NCBI GenBank assembly: GCA_907165275.2
Contig: OU015662.1
Location: 2,549,501-2,613,500, forward strand
DNA: 64,000 nucleotides
Direction of reading: 5' to 3'
Source: Zygaena filipendulae
Taxonomy: Eukaryota; Arthropoda; Insecta; Lepidoptera; Zygaenidae
In this document: positions 1-11,475 of the stretch, piece by piece
How positions within the stretch are numbered: position 1 is the first letter of the stretch
Layout: every line of letters starts with the position of its first letter
Position numbers and translations under genes: made by a program
The notes under the pieces: model-generated
The model's input: the letters and a program-made list of their open reading frames with translations, nothing else
The model's database searches: none
What the model was told of the DNA's origin: nothing

Positions 1-828
1 TACTGAAAGTGTCCGATAACAAACTTCTGCTTCGATACACTGTCAACAGTAGGTATATTAGGCTAACCTAACCGTTATGGAGTTCACACTACATTTGCGT
101 TTTTAGGCATTGACAATTATTATTTTTTTTTATTTGGGTCACCAAACAATTGCACACAAAATATTACTTAATCTAGCTTACAAAATAATTATAACTCTAT
201 GTATAACCAGCACCGGTAACCACAGATTACTTCAATAGTAGTTTTAATGCTATGCGCTGTGCCTATTAAAATATGAAATAAAGTATCAACCACTGGTGCA
301 GTGACTAATATATTCTAATTGTGAAAGTAAGTTTGCGTGTCTGTCTGTCTGTTTGTTACATACCATACTAAATACACAAGATAAAGAGTCAGAGACGCAA
401 AAATGTCTAGGATACAAAAAGAACTAAGCAGGGTTAGGTTAGTAACGCAGGTTTTTTATTAGTACAGTTTGGCGTGTAACAGCAAAAAGTTACTAAAAAT
501 GACGAAATGTTCTTTCAAAAATTATTCAATACGTGAAATGGGATGGACGTCTACTGATTTTTCTATAATGTTTCTGCGCTTCTAATATAAAAAAGTTAAT
601 GGTATTTGCCCTTTTACGTACTAAATGTTCGATTTATTTTCAAACGAAATTGCTTAGGCATGTGAGTTTTTTGCGAGTGGCACTTATGCGAAAGACCGCG
701 CCCTAACTTAGCTGAAACATGTAGGACTCACACAATGTAAAATGAACTTTTTTGAACATTTACGAGACAAAATTTGTGACTCTGATTTAAGTAAGTAGGT
801 ATCCTAAGTTACTCCTTATAATAAATAT
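1..828. other. intergenic DNA, no gene recognised
   Basis: AT-rich sequence without a coding region I can support. There is no ORF of useful length, no tRNA box pair and no terminal inverted repeats that I could find. Ancient degraded repeat fragments are likely. Confidence 0.5.
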
Positions 829-1030
829 ACTAGCTTTGCCCCGCGGTTTCACTCATGGTAATTTCGGAGTTTCCGCGGGAATTCCGAGATAAAAAGTACC
901 CTATGTCCTTCTCGGTACCCCTGACAACGTACATGCCAAATTTCATCCAAACTCGTGCAGCCGTTTTTGCGTGATTGAGTAACAAACATCCAAACATCCA
1001 CATTTTCCTATTTATAATATTAGTAGGATA
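829..1030 (+). repeat. head repeat, near-full copy (type copy for family)
   Basis: Starts ACTAGCTTTGCCCCGCGG, passes through a short CCGCGGGAATTCCG palindromic core, a 'CCTATGTCCTTCTCGGTACC' segment and 'GTGATTGAGTAACAAACATC', and ends TAATATTAGTAGGAT. The same order of blocks recurs more than 40 times in this window on both strands. No coding capacity, no tRNA-type A/B boxes. I regard it as a short non-autonomous retroposon or a LINE 3' end; the exact class cannot be settled by eye. Confidence 0.85.
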
Positions 1031-1200
1031 ATAATATAGTAAGTAATGAGTTTGTGAGTTTGTGAAGTTGTCTACGGAATTGATTTTGAAAATTCTTTTA
1101 CCAATAGAATGTTCCTGAGTGTCATAGGGTACTTCTCATTCCGGATTTCCCACGGGAACTCCGAAATTACCGCGGGTGAAACCGCAGGAGAACAGCTAGC
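1031..1200 (-). repeat. head repeat, inverted copy abutting the previous one
   Basis: Ends ACCGCGGGTGAAACCGC...AACAGCTAGC, the reverse complement of the family head. It meets the copy at 829-1030 tail to tail, so the pair could fold back on itself. Confidence 0.8.
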
Positions 1201-1340
1201 GTATTAATAAAATCATAACATAATATGGTGCATATGGTGCTTAGATGTGTTACGTGTGTCAACATTGAAACAAGAGAAGGCTGTCATCTAACACACCCTT
1301 ATAATAATTAGAAGCCACCGCATTAGTCACGCGTGTGATC

Positions 1341-1590
1341 ACACCCACCTACAGTCACCATGCCTACCCCGCTAATCGAGAGGTTCCGGGTTCGATTCTC
1401 GGTGGGGTGGACTTTGTGTGATAATTTTCCAGTCTGGGCATGTTTATATATCTATAGTAGTATAATATATATGTACCTAATTATATGTAGATCTACCACG
1501 TTTACTTGGTTTCCACGACACAAGCTCATAGCTTAGTGTGGGATCAAGTAGATCTGTGTGCTGTGAAGTGGATAAAAAAAATATCAAAAA
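1341..1590 (+). repeat. tRNA-derived SINE, copy A
   Basis: Contains a Pol III B-box-like GGTTCGATTCTC preceded by a degenerate tRNA-like head (CACCATGCCTACC, CGCTAATCGAGAGG), then a non-tRNA body with 'CCAGTCTGGGCATG' and 'GGATCAAGTAGATCTGTGTG', and an A-rich tail after GTGAAGTGGAT. Four relatives occur in this window. The 5' end is degraded in this copy. Confidence 0.8.
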
Positions 1591-1992
1591 TATGTAATCA
1601 TTTTTGTTAGCCGTTGAATATTACTGAAACTGCAAAAGCTTTATTTGCTACGACACAAAAATGACTAAATGCAAAAAGGTTCAACGACTGACAAAAGTGA
1701 GTACAAACTTCTGATGTTTACTGTACAGCGGAAAATTAGTAGACAATTTCTATTTCGACCACACGCCACATTTGGAGCATGTGAGCATTCAAGGACAAGG
1801 CGAGTCACGGTATAGAGTGGTAGTGAAATTAGGGCCAGCGTTCACCTTGCGGAGAGTTGAGCCCAACTGCTTGTGAAATTGAGAAAAAGTTCTCTTGCAT
1901 CTGTTGACGAGCGAAGGAAGTAGGTCACAAGGTCCATCGGACCTTGTGTCACACAGGTTTTCTTGAAACCAAATAGCGTAGTCTTAGTAATG

Positions 1993-2180
1993 ACTAGCTG
2001 TGCCCCGCGGTTTCACAAGCGTGAGTTCCGGAATTCCCATAGGAACAATTTTTTTCTAAAATGAAAGTAGCCTAAGTTACTCCTCATAACATCAGCTATC
2101 TGCCAGTGAAAGTCCCGATACAATCGGTCCAACTGTTTCATAGACTAACCGGAACAAACAGACAGACAGACGGACAGAGA
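1993..2180 (+). repeat. head repeat, subfamily with CAGACAGACAGAC tail
   Basis: Head ACTAGCTGTGCCCCGCGG followed by a different body: 'ACTCCTCATAACATCAGC', 'GCCAGTGAAAGTCCCG' and a CAGACAGACAGAC tail. The body is shared with copies near 11,476 and 16,225. Confidence 0.75.
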
Positions 2181-2602
2181 AAAATTTAAGTAATCGATGT
2201 TTTTATGTAAGTACCGTAGGTGTAAACTTTCATATGAGTTTAGTGAAAAGCTGTTAATTTAAAATTACAAACAGACACTTCAATTTTATTTATATGTAAC
2301 AATATATGTTAGATAGGTAGATCTTAATAACATTATTATTGGTTGACATTGGATCGATCCATTAATTTAAGTTAATGGGATATATCAGGTGCATAAACTA
2401 ATAGAGGTACTACAAGGATACTATAAAGATATTAATTTCTTTTTCTTAAAATTGTGATTACAAGTCATTTTTAGGTGGCTATGGATGACCCCTTTTGATC
2501 ACAATGTTTATCACCCTTTCCATCATAAGTATGGTCATAATTTTATTTATTATTAAATAAATTACATATTATAATTCTTTTCTATTATCAAAATAAGCTA
2601 TA

Positions 2603-2727
2603 TAATTGTAAAGTAAGTTTCATTTAAATCCATCCAGTAATTTTTGCGTGAAAGAGTAACAAACATCCATCCATCCATCCATCCATATATACTTACAAAC
2701 TTTCCGCGTTTATAATATTAGTAAGAT
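2603..2727 (+). repeat. head repeat, 3' part only
   Basis: Only the tail blocks are left: 'AAATCCATCCAGTAATTTTTGCGTG', a short CATC run (CATCCATCCATCC) and TTTATAATATTAGTAAGAT. Confidence 0.65.
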
Positions 2728-3076
2728 ACTTGACAAGGACTTTTTTATTTTCTTAAAGCCATGAAACTGTCCATAAAGTTTACGACGTACATGGCTAAGG
2801 AGACTTATGTTTAGTCAGACCTATAAAATGTTGTTACGTTAAACGAACGATAATAAGTTGAGTAGGTCCTTATTGGCCTCATATCACTGAATGCAGCAAG
2901 TTTGTCCTTTGTCCTTGATCAGATTCTAGTTCAGCCTGAAGATTGCTGAACGCTAATATATATCTATATGGATGGTTTCACATCATTTTTATAGGTAGTG
3001 AAGACTGGAGAGGGATATTTTTTATCCTTTTAACTCAAAGCTACATTATACCACTATTTGAGATTACGTTGTGAAT

Positions 3077-3169
3077 GTGTATGGCAGCGGTGTCCCAAAA
3101 GAAAACACAATGCGTTTTTGGTTTCAACGTTTTCGTTCTGGAAATAATATGATGAGCCCGAAGGATTGA
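3077..3169 (+). pseudogene. short mariner transposase HTH fragment
   Basis: About 30 codons resemble the second helix-turn-helix of mariner transposases: a 'VYGSG' segment, then 'TMRFWFQRFRSGN', matching the family pattern of YG-x-S-x(n)-W-x(2)-F-x-G. An in-frame TGA at 3167 follows directly and no DDE domain is seen. A broken relic with no function expected. The match is by motif only. Confidence 0.5.
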
Positions 3170-3179
3170 AACCACAGCT

Positions 3180-3334
3180 ATTGGAGCAGTTTTTGCGCCT
3201 TAATTGCTAAACCGATCATCATGAAATTTGTCAATTGGTCAATGTTTTGTTGGATAAAGTTGCATAACGTTTTCAGTGATACAGAAAAGGCCACAGGGTA
3301 ATTCATGCAGGTAGAACTGCGGGGAACAGCTAGT
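3180..3334 (-). repeat. head repeat, degraded copy
   Basis: Ends AACTGCGGGGAACAGCTAGT and contains 'CCGATCATCATGAAATTTG', both family blocks on the minus strand. Confidence 0.65.
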
Positions 3335-3923
3335 TCTAGTATAAACATGTGCCGAATATATTAAAATAAATATAATATTATATTATGGTAATTGTATGCT
3401 TTGATGTACGAGGGGGCGTACAGGGAACAGGTGCTTATTCTCGTTTTATGTACAACCGCTAAAGTATACGGAATTGAAAAAGGTATAGAAACACTAATAT
3501 ATTGGAGTTCAAAGTAACATACATACGCAAAGCGAGTTGATAATTTTTATGTTACAGTGAAACTAATAAAATCGAGGACACTTTTAAAACCAGACTAACG
3601 TATTACCTGCGAACTCATGTTGTACCCAACTACTGTCGTAAAAACAATATTTTAATGTAACCGATAAATTGCGAAGAATAAATACAAACGAAAACCCAAT
3701 ATGATTTAGAGAACTATAAAAAAATAGATACTTTGACACTGGCAGAATTACCGTTAAAACTTCAAAAAGTCATAAAACTACAAATTGGATTGGATTGGAA
3801 CGATATTACTAAAACAAAACCGTGAATTATCACAATCGTTTTGTGTTCTTTAGGTCCTAACGCTCGTTAGAGTTCGGTCAAAGGTTGTCAAACATTAGAT
3901 AACTAAAAAAACAAAACATATCT

Positions 3924-4090
3924 ATAGATATGACAGCCTGAAGGATCAACGCACAGCCTAACCCGCTGACCGTATAGAGACCTGAAACTTGGAGGGTGTG
4001 TTTATAAGACTTATAGACATTCGATGAGGAAAGATTTTCCGAAATTCTATCCCTAAAGGGGTGAACAAGGGAGGCGAAGTTGGTACGGAA
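3924..4090 (-). repeat. head-repeat body subfamily with CCCTAAAGGGG block
   Basis: Minus-strand body also found at 21,374 and 30,985: 'GATCAACGCACAGCCTAA', 'GAGACCTGAAACTTGGAGGG' and 'CCCTAAAGGGGTGAAC'. The head itself is missing here. Confidence 0.65.
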
Positions 4091-4144
4091 CAACGTGATT
4101 CTGGTAAAATCTAATGTAAAAAACCAATTAAAAATATTCCGTGA

Positions 4145-4348
4145 CGTAGATGTGCACTATGAAAGGATTTTTGAAAATAGGGGGTGAAAAGGGGTTGCAA
4201 ATTTTGTATGGAACAACGATTTTTCTTGGAACAAATTTCAGGTATATTTTGTCAGGAGTAGGTACGGAAAAAGAAACAGAGTACTCTTTTCCCGGAACTC
4301 CCGCGGGATTTCTGAAATTAACGCGGTTGAAACTGTGAGAACAGCTAA
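4145..4348 (-). repeat. head repeat, minus strand
   Basis: Ends CGGTTGAAACTGTGAGAACAGCTAAT after a CCCGGAACTCCCGCGGGATT core. The internal part resembles the CCCCTTTTCACCCCC body subfamily. Confidence 0.7.
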
Positions 4349-4379
4349 TTATTATAGTCATAATATTCTTAGAAACTCC

Positions 4380-4970
4380 ATCGAATTTCTGATTATTATA
4401 ATTTCACTGTGACACGTATTTTTTTCCAAATGTTTTCGTTATGATCGATCATTGAGTATTCGCTACGTAATGTACCTATTTATTAGGCACTTAACGTTTT
4501 CATTTCTTCATTCTGCTTATCCAAACGGAAATCATCAGTAATATGTTTGGCATATGTTTTTGTTTTTGTACACGTAGCGCTTAGGTCTAAATTTTTATGA
4601 GATACCAGCCGTGCAGGAACTAAAAAGTAGACTAATTTTATAACATCAGCTAATTAGCAGTGACAATACCGTACAGTATTATTCTTTTTTTTCATTTGCA
4701 GAATTAACTCTAAACTATATAGGTATCTAGTATGAAAAAAAATCTATGTACACTTATCAGATAGAATATGGCCACCATGGTACATAAATATTATTTAAAT
4801 CAATTCGAAAAAGTAAACACACACTTTTAGTTTTCAAATGCGTAAGCAAAACAAAAATTAAAATATAAAAAATAAAACAGAAAACACGTGACCGACTCTC
4901 ACGGAATGTTTTTCCTCTTCATATTTTGATAATTATAACGCGATCTTTGTTTAAAGTGGCGGTAAATCCT
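4380..4970. other. intergenic DNA, no gene recognised
   Basis: AT-rich, no supported coding region, RNA gene or clear transposon boundary. Confidence 0.45.
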
Positions 4971-4974
4971 TATA

Positions 4975-5156
4975 TTATTATAAAAATGCGTATGTAAGTT
5001 TGTTTATTTGTTTGTTTGTATATTACGCTTTCACGCCTTAAAACTACTCAACCGATCACCATTGTAATGCATGCAAAATCACGTAGGGTACTTTTATCCC
5101 GGAATTCCTGATCAAACTTCGAAATTAAAGCGGGTAAAACTGCGAGAACAGCTAGT
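4975..5156 (-). repeat. head repeat, minus strand
   Basis: Starts at the tail side with a TTATTATAAAAATGCG block and GTTTATTTGTTTGTTTG, runs through 'ACGCTTTCACGCCTTAAAAC', and ends GAGAACAGCTAGTA. Confidence 0.75.
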
Positions 5157-5289
5157 ATAAATTAAAGTAGGCTGTCTATTTAAAAGTAATGTGGTAAGCT
5201 TACCTCACGAGTGTTGTCACTTGCGGTAAAATAATAATAATAAGGAACTTTTGACTTCATTATAATGTGTTCCAAGTGAGTTAGAGAAT

Positions 5290-5325
5290 TAAAGAAAGAA
5301 AGAAGAAAGAAAGAAAGAAAAAAAA
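5290..5325. repeat. GAAA microsatellite
   Basis: Imperfect (GAAA)n run, about 36 bp, ending in a plain A tract. Confidence 0.85.
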
Positions 5326-5549
5326 TACAAAAGACGCAAAACTTCGAAAACAGTAACGAAGTTAGCATTTTACTCAGCCATCGATCTCCTATTCTAAAAC
5401 TTAAATTACTCAGGAATTCTTAATCTAGCGATGAAAAGTATTCCATATTACTCAGAAACTTAGTTTTTAAAATCGGTTATGTACATATTTCCAGAGATTA
5501 CTCCCCATATCCTAACATAATGTACCAACTTTACCTGCTTCTTCATAAT

Positions 5550-5620
5550 AATAGTCATCATCATCATCATCATCACGGCCTTATGTCGTCCAAAAGCGGA
5601 CGTAGGCCTCCTCCAAACCT
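5550..5620 (+). repeat. ATC-run plus conserved retroposon end
   Basis: A short (ATC)n run is followed by 'GGCCTTATGTCGTCC' and 'GCGGACGTAGGCCTCC'. I recall this arrangement from lepidopteran dispersed repeats; the assignment is from memory and not verified. Confidence 0.45.
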
Positions 5621-5694
5621 AATAATAGTACCTAATAATAGTACCTAGTAATAATAGTACCTAGAAGTATATAGATTTAAATTAATTTAAGCAC

Positions 5695-5945
5695 AGATTG
5701 TTCAGACCGTCCAGGGCGACCGAAACCTCTTCGGTTGCCCGAAACATGTTTTGGCGACACAATATCAGTGACCAGGTATAGGCATAGCGACCGACCCCGC
5801 GCGTTCTTAATGAAGTGCAAACTACAGAAGTGTTTACTGATCAAATATGGTGCCCAACCGGTAACCGAACACCGATAGCAGATATACTGAAGACCGATTT
5901 TCGGTGGGGAACTTTTGGTTGCGAACTTTCCCGAACAAGCCCTTA
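5695..5945 (+). repeat. dispersed repeat family X, copy 1
   Basis: About 250 bp containing 'GGCGACACAATATCAGTGA', 'CCGACCCCGCGC', 'AAATATGGTGCCCAACCGG', 'TTTTCGGTGGGGAAC' and 'CCCGAACAAGCCC'. The same blocks recur in the same order at 6,197-6,485 and 24,296-24,560. No ORF and no obvious terminal inverted repeats. The class is unknown. Confidence 0.7.
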
Positions 5946-6196
5946 TCTTATCTTATCTTAATAAATGGGGCAGGCAGACAAACTCGGCACTTCGACCCTT
6001 GGGATCTTTTGTGCCATCCCCACCCTGTGATCCTCCCTCTACTCCCTAAAGACCTCGGCGGCGAAGGCTAGTGTGCAGTGGAGGGGTAGGAACCTAAAGT
6101 CCTCTGGTTCCGGGTAAGCCGTCCCCAGGAGGGCCATACGTTTGCGAGCAAGGGCATCGCACTCGCACATAAGATGTGCCATTGTTTCCACCACCA
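5946..6196 (-). mobile_element. 5'-truncated LINE 3' end with 48-bp target duplication
   Basis: A 251-bp minus-strand insertion. It holds the last 50 or so codons of a LINE ORF2 and a short 3' UTR, ending in a (TAAGA)n-type tail, visible on the plus strand as TTATCTTATCTTATCTTA. The flanks 5898-5945 and 6197-6244 are 48-bp direct repeats with one mismatch, read as a target-site duplication from target-primed reverse transcription within family X. Confidence 0.75.
6039..6194 (-). pseudogene. LINE ORF2 C-terminus (jockey/R1-type)
   Basis: Reads '...ETMAHLMCECDALARKRM' and on to a TAG stop at 6039-6041. The H-x(3)-C-x-C-x(2)-L-x-R pattern is typical of the cysteine/histidine-containing C-terminus downstream of the reverse transcriptase in R1- and jockey-like LINEs. 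Only this 3' end is present, so it is a dead fragment. A longer 119-residue reading frame across this region runs out of the element into flanking DNA and is not meaningful. Confidence 0.7.
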
Positions 6197-6485
6197 TTTT
6201 TGGTGGGGAACTTTTGGTTGCGAACTTTCCCGAACAAGCCCTTACTTTTCTCTCTGCGAAGAGGGCTGGAGGGCGACCGAAACAAAATCGTCGTCCAAAA
6301 GATCCATGGCAGCGCAATATCAGGCACAGTGACCGACCCCGCGCGGTGTCAGTTAAGTGCAAACAACAGATGAGGTTACTGACGGAATATGGTGCCATTG
6401 ACCAACGGTAACAGAAATGCTGGTGACCGATCTTCGGTGGGGAACTTAGGGTCGCAAACTTTACCGAACATCCCCTCTGCCCTCC
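6197..6485 (+). repeat. dispersed repeat family X, copy 2
   Basis: Starts with the duplicated 48 bp next to the LINE fragment, then a second run of family X: 'GCGCAATATCAGGCACAGTG', 'GACCGACCCCGCGCGG', 'GAATATGGTGCC' and 'CTTCGGTGGGGAAC'. Confidence 0.7.
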
Positions 6486-6971
6486 TTATTGCAAACGCAG
6501 ATTTGGAGATAAACGCTATTTAAACATATTTCTTGATATCTAATCAATAAATCTCTCATTTATAAGTTTTAAAGTGTAAAAAAGAAATTTGTAAATATAT
6601 TTTTACTTATAGATTATCTCCTTGGGATTTCAAATCAAATCAAATATTCTTTAATGTCGCCAAAAACATAAATATAAAAAGAAAATACATTCATTTATGC
6701 AAAAAAGTATAAATCACAAAAATGACGATTTCTGCAAGTACAATAAACAGGGCAGCCCTATTTTTCTCTCAGGGCATACTTTTTAAGTTCAGAATTTTCC
6801 TTTTTCAAAGTTAAAAACTCCGAAAACAGCAATAAAATTAATCTTAAACTTCGTCCTAACCTGCCCATTTGCATATTCAATGTTAGTTCAAATACATTAC
6901 ACCTGTTAAGTATCATAAGTTTGATGAATAAATCTCATTTCCCCAAAGTATTACAGTGTAAGTTAGTGATA

Positions 6972-7174
6972 AATGTATCTATACTAATATTACAAAGAGG
7001 AAAAGTTTGTGAATTGTGAGTTTGTGGGTTTGAGAGTTTGTGACGATGATCTCTGGATCTACTGAACCGATTTTGAAAATTCTTTCTCTTATAGGAAGCT
7101 ACGGTAGTCCTGAGTGACATAGACATACTTTTATGCCGAAATTAGCGCGGGTGAAACTGCGGGAGACAGCTAGT
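6972..7174 (-). repeat. head repeat, minus strand
   Basis: Begins TCTATACTAATATTACAAAGAGG and ends GCGCGGGTGAAACTGCGGG...CAGCTAGT. This tail variant (ACAAAGAGGAAA) recurs at 14,530 and 36,307. Confidence 0.8.
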
Positions 7175-8942
7175 CTGATATAAAACGTAAGTCCATCTCA
7201 CATGATAATAATTTTAGTTTTCTAGCGGCCTGGCATTATAACCCCTTTTTATTTTTCAAGTCAAATGATTAAAAAAAAAGTTTCAAAAAGTATCATCGAT
7301 ATCAACTGTCGCAAACAACGCAAAGTTTTTTTTACATCAATGGCCGCAAATATTGATTGAATAAACGCAAAGGCGTATTCATGAGCATGCAACCAAAAGC
7401 TGCTTTTAGAAAATTAGAATTGATCGAAATACATTTTGAATGAATAAACAAGATGAATGATAGCCATAGAGCTGTTTTGAAAACAAATTAGTAAAACTTT
7501 AATTTGGCGGCACTTTTTATAAGGGTGTTTTGAATCAATGTTTATTGGTTTGGTAGTCCAATGTATAGTCGGCATTTTCATTCATTCAATTCATTCAATA
7601 TTACACTAGCTTTTTCTTAAGGTTTCACCTCGGAAACTCCTCACATAGCTATAAACCATGTATAACGACAAGATAAACATATGACTCAAATTGATCAAAT
7701 GGTTCAGAAGTTACATTCTATGACCATTGACAGACAAACCAAAAATGTATTTATTGAACATGGATGATATCAACGAAAATTAAACTGTTTATAAAAAATA
7801 AAAAAGTCATAAGGGCAGACGCAACAAAAGTACGAGTAACTGAATGCATTATGATCTTTATTAAAGGTTTTTTTTGTTTATCGCACTGTCTGAGCGCGTT
7901 ATGCATAAGATACCTGCTGAAAAATTTCAAATAAACTTGACTTATTATATTATGTAATTTAGTTTATTCTGAGTAAACTTATAAGATATTGTCATCCCGT
8001 TATACCAGAGAACTGAAAGAATCTCGAAATCCGAGGTGGAATCCTAAAACTGCAACAAAGATATACACGTCATATACTCGTACTATAGAAATTTATTTTT
8101 CAAATAATTTTATTTCAATGTTTCTATTTCAAAGCCCTTTCATAAATTTTCAAACTGTATTTTTTAAATTACAAACAGGTAGAAAAGTCTCATTCATCAA
8201 TTCAAGTCAGATAAACATGAAAAGGCACTGTCCATAAATTATGAAAGCATATTGAATGCCCAACCGGGGCTAACAAAAGAATATTACGATCTTTCATGCA
8301 GGCTCGACGTGTAAAAAGAAATGGTCACACTGACTCATCAACCGCCCAACCCATACACGGAATCGTAAAATCGGGCATGGCATCGGTTGAGAAGGGACTT
8401 TTTCAGAAAATCGCCCCATCATAAAAGGACAGAGAAATGACTTGGCTTTTCTTTAAGAAACCGCAAGACTATTTGTGTTATGGGGTTCAAAATGAAATAA
8501 TATACCTTGTTAAAGAAGGTCAGTCTAACGCTATGACTTTCAAGTTCACCATTGAAATATGAGGATGATATTCAATTCTTTGGCACGTGTAATAAAATAA
8601 TTCTTTTGCAATGTTTTTATCGTGGAGCAGTTCTCCTGAAAGTTATCAAAATATGCCACATCACAGGATTTAAGGTTAAACAAAGGGAGCTGTTTGAAGG
8701 AGAATGTTCATTATTCGATTCTAGTCTCAATATACGAGCAGAAACACATAAAATTTTGTTTTGTCAAAAAAAAAATTGTCACGAAAACTGAGCGCCTTAG
8801 TCATTCGCCCATGTGAATCCACGTTTTTAAGGTTTATCTGTGATTTGTTGTTTTCTTTCAAATATATTTTTTTAAGTGCATTTAATAGGTAAGCTGGAAT
8901 TATCGAGAGCTTGAATAAATTCATCATTCAATCTGGGGCCGA
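7175..8942. other. intergenic DNA with one degenerate head repeat
   Basis: A weak head-like sequence (CACTAGCTTTTTCTTAAGGTTTCACC) begins near 7605. Short ORFs here (up to 82 codons at 7,989 and 79 codons at 8,552) have no recognisable domain and are what AT-rich DNA gives by chance. Nothing else is supported. Confidence 0.45.
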
Positions 8943-9293
8943 TCAAGTATTACGTAAGCACTATAGGGGGCGGAGAGGTCTTTGCTTTGCTTATTTTTGA
9001 TGACATGGGGGGTGGGGGGATCTGATTACGTCAGCAGTAATTATTTACATTTTTTAAAATATGGCAACCTGCTTTCAAACGAAATGCATTTACGGGGATT
9101 TCTTCAAATAATGACCTTATTAATTCTAGACTTCTAACTACTGCATCTGCTCATGAATCAATCAATTGTACCAATGTTTACGTAAGCATGGGGGGTGGGG
9201 TAAGCGCTTTGCTTACTTTTGCTGACAAGGGGTTGGGGTGTGGTGGGGTGGGTCAATAATTGCAAAAAATCTGCTTAAGTACGTAATACTTGA
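8943..9293. mobile_element. TIR element with G-rich interior
   Basis: Ends are inverted: TCAAGTATTACGTA at 8943 and its complement TACGTAATACTTGA ending at 9293, 351 bp in all. Inside are two TACGTAAGCA-led half repeats, each with 'TTTGCTT' and guanine runs (for example GGGGGGTGGGGGG). No ORF. A MITE-like structure; the target duplication is unclear. Confidence 0.6.
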
Positions 9294-9738
9294 ACCTGCA
9301 TGTATAATTTATTATTATCATGTTTATCAGTATAATGTATCGAGTAGATATTAAGTATACATATAGCAACAAACAAAGTTAACGATTTCATGTATATCTA
9401 ACAATCTCAATAACGGAAAGTTTACATTATGTTTAAGAGAGAAACGGTTATTTGTCGAAAGAAGAAAGCGTTCTGCAATCAAGATCGACTATTCAATCCA
9501 TGAGCGGGCCGGACTATATTGCGGTTGAAAACATTCACTGTCTGGTAGACCGAATAGTTTATTTTGTTTATACGGACTCGGGTCAATATCCCTCTAGGGA
9601 CCTATGTAGGGAATAAAGGGTAGCTTTCCGTTTATACTTTGTTTGCTAAAGTCGTTTTTTATTTAAACATACTCTGATAACTTTATCTTTATTTTGATTG
9701 TACAAGATTATCTGCAGTTTGGATTATTGTACGATTTT

Positions 9739-10095
9739 GGAGTTCCCCTGAATTTCCTACTTAAATAATGCCCTATATGTCCTTTTTTGTAATCCTGGCA
9801 ACGTGTATACAAAATTTTCATGATGATTAGTTGAGTAGTTAAGGCGTGAAAACGTTACAAACAAACCCACATTCACGTTTTAAATAGTAAGGACTAGCTG
9901 TATCCCGCAGTTTCACCCGCGTTAACTTCGGAGTTCCTGCGGAAATTCCGAGATAAACAGTACTTTTCTGTATAAGTACCCTTAAAAATATGTATTGTGT
10001 ACGCAAAATTTCTTGATGATTGGTCAAGTAGTTGAGGTGTCAAAGCGTAAAAAGCAAACAAACACGCTCATTTTAGCATTTATCTTTACTATTTT
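9739..10095 (+). repeat. two head repeats in tandem (tail part, then full copy)
   Basis: First a body and tail without head (from 'GAGTTCCCCTGAATTTCC' to 'AAACAAACCCACATTC'), then a copy starting GACTAGCTGTATCCCGCAG at 9891 and ending CATTTATCTTTACTATTTTA. Confidence 0.7.
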
Positions 10096-10240
10096 ATAAT
10101 TGCGGAAGTGAGCGTTCACTTCTGAACGGCTCAAGCGATCATCATCAAATCCTGCATACAATGGTCATGGGTAAAGGACACTTAGGGTAACTTTTATCCA
10201 GGAATTCCAGCGGGAATTACCGCGGCTGAAACCACCGGAA
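10096..10240 (-). repeat. head repeat, minus strand, tail-to-tail with previous
   Basis: Contains 'TTCTGAACGGCTCAAGCG', 'CAAATCCTGCATAC' and 'TACCGCGGCTGAAACC' on the way to a degraded AACTGT end. Confidence 0.65.
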
Positions 10241-10734
10241 CAACTGTAACAGAATAACGATAAACTTCTAGCCCTGATTTGCATTGAAGTCTGCTATAAT
10301 TTAATTGTATAAGCCCTATTTATTCGTAGGTATAAGCACAACTTGCGAGCGGTTTTTGTTCCCGGAACGGAAATCAAATCTCGCTCCCATGCCACTCGTA
10401 GGTACTGACTAGGTCAAAGTTGAGTCAACTTTTGTTAGTGTTATGATCATCGAAAATACTTTGGCATCGTTTGGGTAGGATCATCTGCGATATCGAGAGG
10501 CAAATAGACAGGAAATTGTATTTCCTTTTGGTTTATATCTGTATATTTGTCTTTGCTTGATTGCTGGCAATATACGTGGCTTTGGAGCGCCAGCTGAATT
10601 CGGAAACCATAGTATTTTAGGGCTAACTACTAACCTATAATGCAACAGAATGAATTCGGTTTATGAAATGCCTATATTATACGAGCTAACATTATACAGT
10701 ATGGTACGTACTATGAAAACACATTTATATACGT

Positions 10735-10985
10735 ACTAGCTGTCCCCCGCGATTTTATCCGCGGTAATTTCGGAGTTCCCGCGGGAATTCCGGGAAAAAA
10801 TACCTACGTCCTTCTTTGTACCCCTGAGTCCTGGAGTTCCCGCGGGAATTCCGGAATAAAAACTATCCTATCTTTTAAGTTGGACCATTTTATGAATGGT
10901 TACAAAATTTTATCAAAATCCGTTCCGTAGTTTCGGAGTCCATCGCGGGCAAACAACGTGACACGTGATTTATATATATTAAGAT
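10735..10985 (+). repeat. head repeat with internal duplication
   Basis: Head ACTAGCTGTCCCCCGCGATT. The block 'GGAGTTCCCGCGGGAATTCC' occurs at about 10,772 and again at about 10,832. This suggests insertion of one copy's core into another, or slippage during copying. Confidence 0.75.
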
Positions 10986-10997
10986 TTTGACAGATCT

Positions 10998-11205
10998 TGA
11001 CCACCCGATTGGCGCAGTAGGTCACCATGCCTACCCACTAACCGAGAGGTTCCGGGTCGATTCCCGGTGGGGGTGGACTTTGTGTGAAGAACACAGGGTT
11101 GTATTTTCCAGTCTGGGCGTGTTTATATATCTATAGTATAATATATGAGTATGGTATACACCACGTTTGCTAGGTTTCCACGGGACAAGCTCAAGTAGAT
11201 GTATT
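10998..11205 (+). repeat. tRNA-derived SINE, copy B (3' truncated)
   Basis: Well-preserved tRNA-like head with ACCCGATTGGCGCAGTAGG (A-box region) and GAGAGGTTCCGGGTCGATTC (B-box region), then the 'TTCCAGTCTGGGCG' body. It stops after ACAAGCTCAAGTAGATG, so most of the terminal block is lost. Confidence 0.8.
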
Positions 11206-11475
11206 TAACAAAATTCTACAGCACATGACAGTAATTACAAACAAATTTCATAAAACTATATTTAGGCCATTACGGAATAGCACTATGTTACCCAATCTTA
11301 TACACATTAGCAATATTATTATATTAAAGAATAAATAGTTAAGACTATTATTATTATTATTATACTTACTATTATGACTATTATGATTCGCAAATCGTGA
11401 CCTTTATTTTATTTTTTTATTTTTTTCAAAAATCTTCATTTTACCAATGTTTTATCGTTATCATTATGAACGGTA

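Noticed and set aside
6039..6398. 119-codon minus-strand ORF as a complete gene
   Set aside because: Only the last 50 or so codons are LINE-derived; the rest is family X repeat outside the element.
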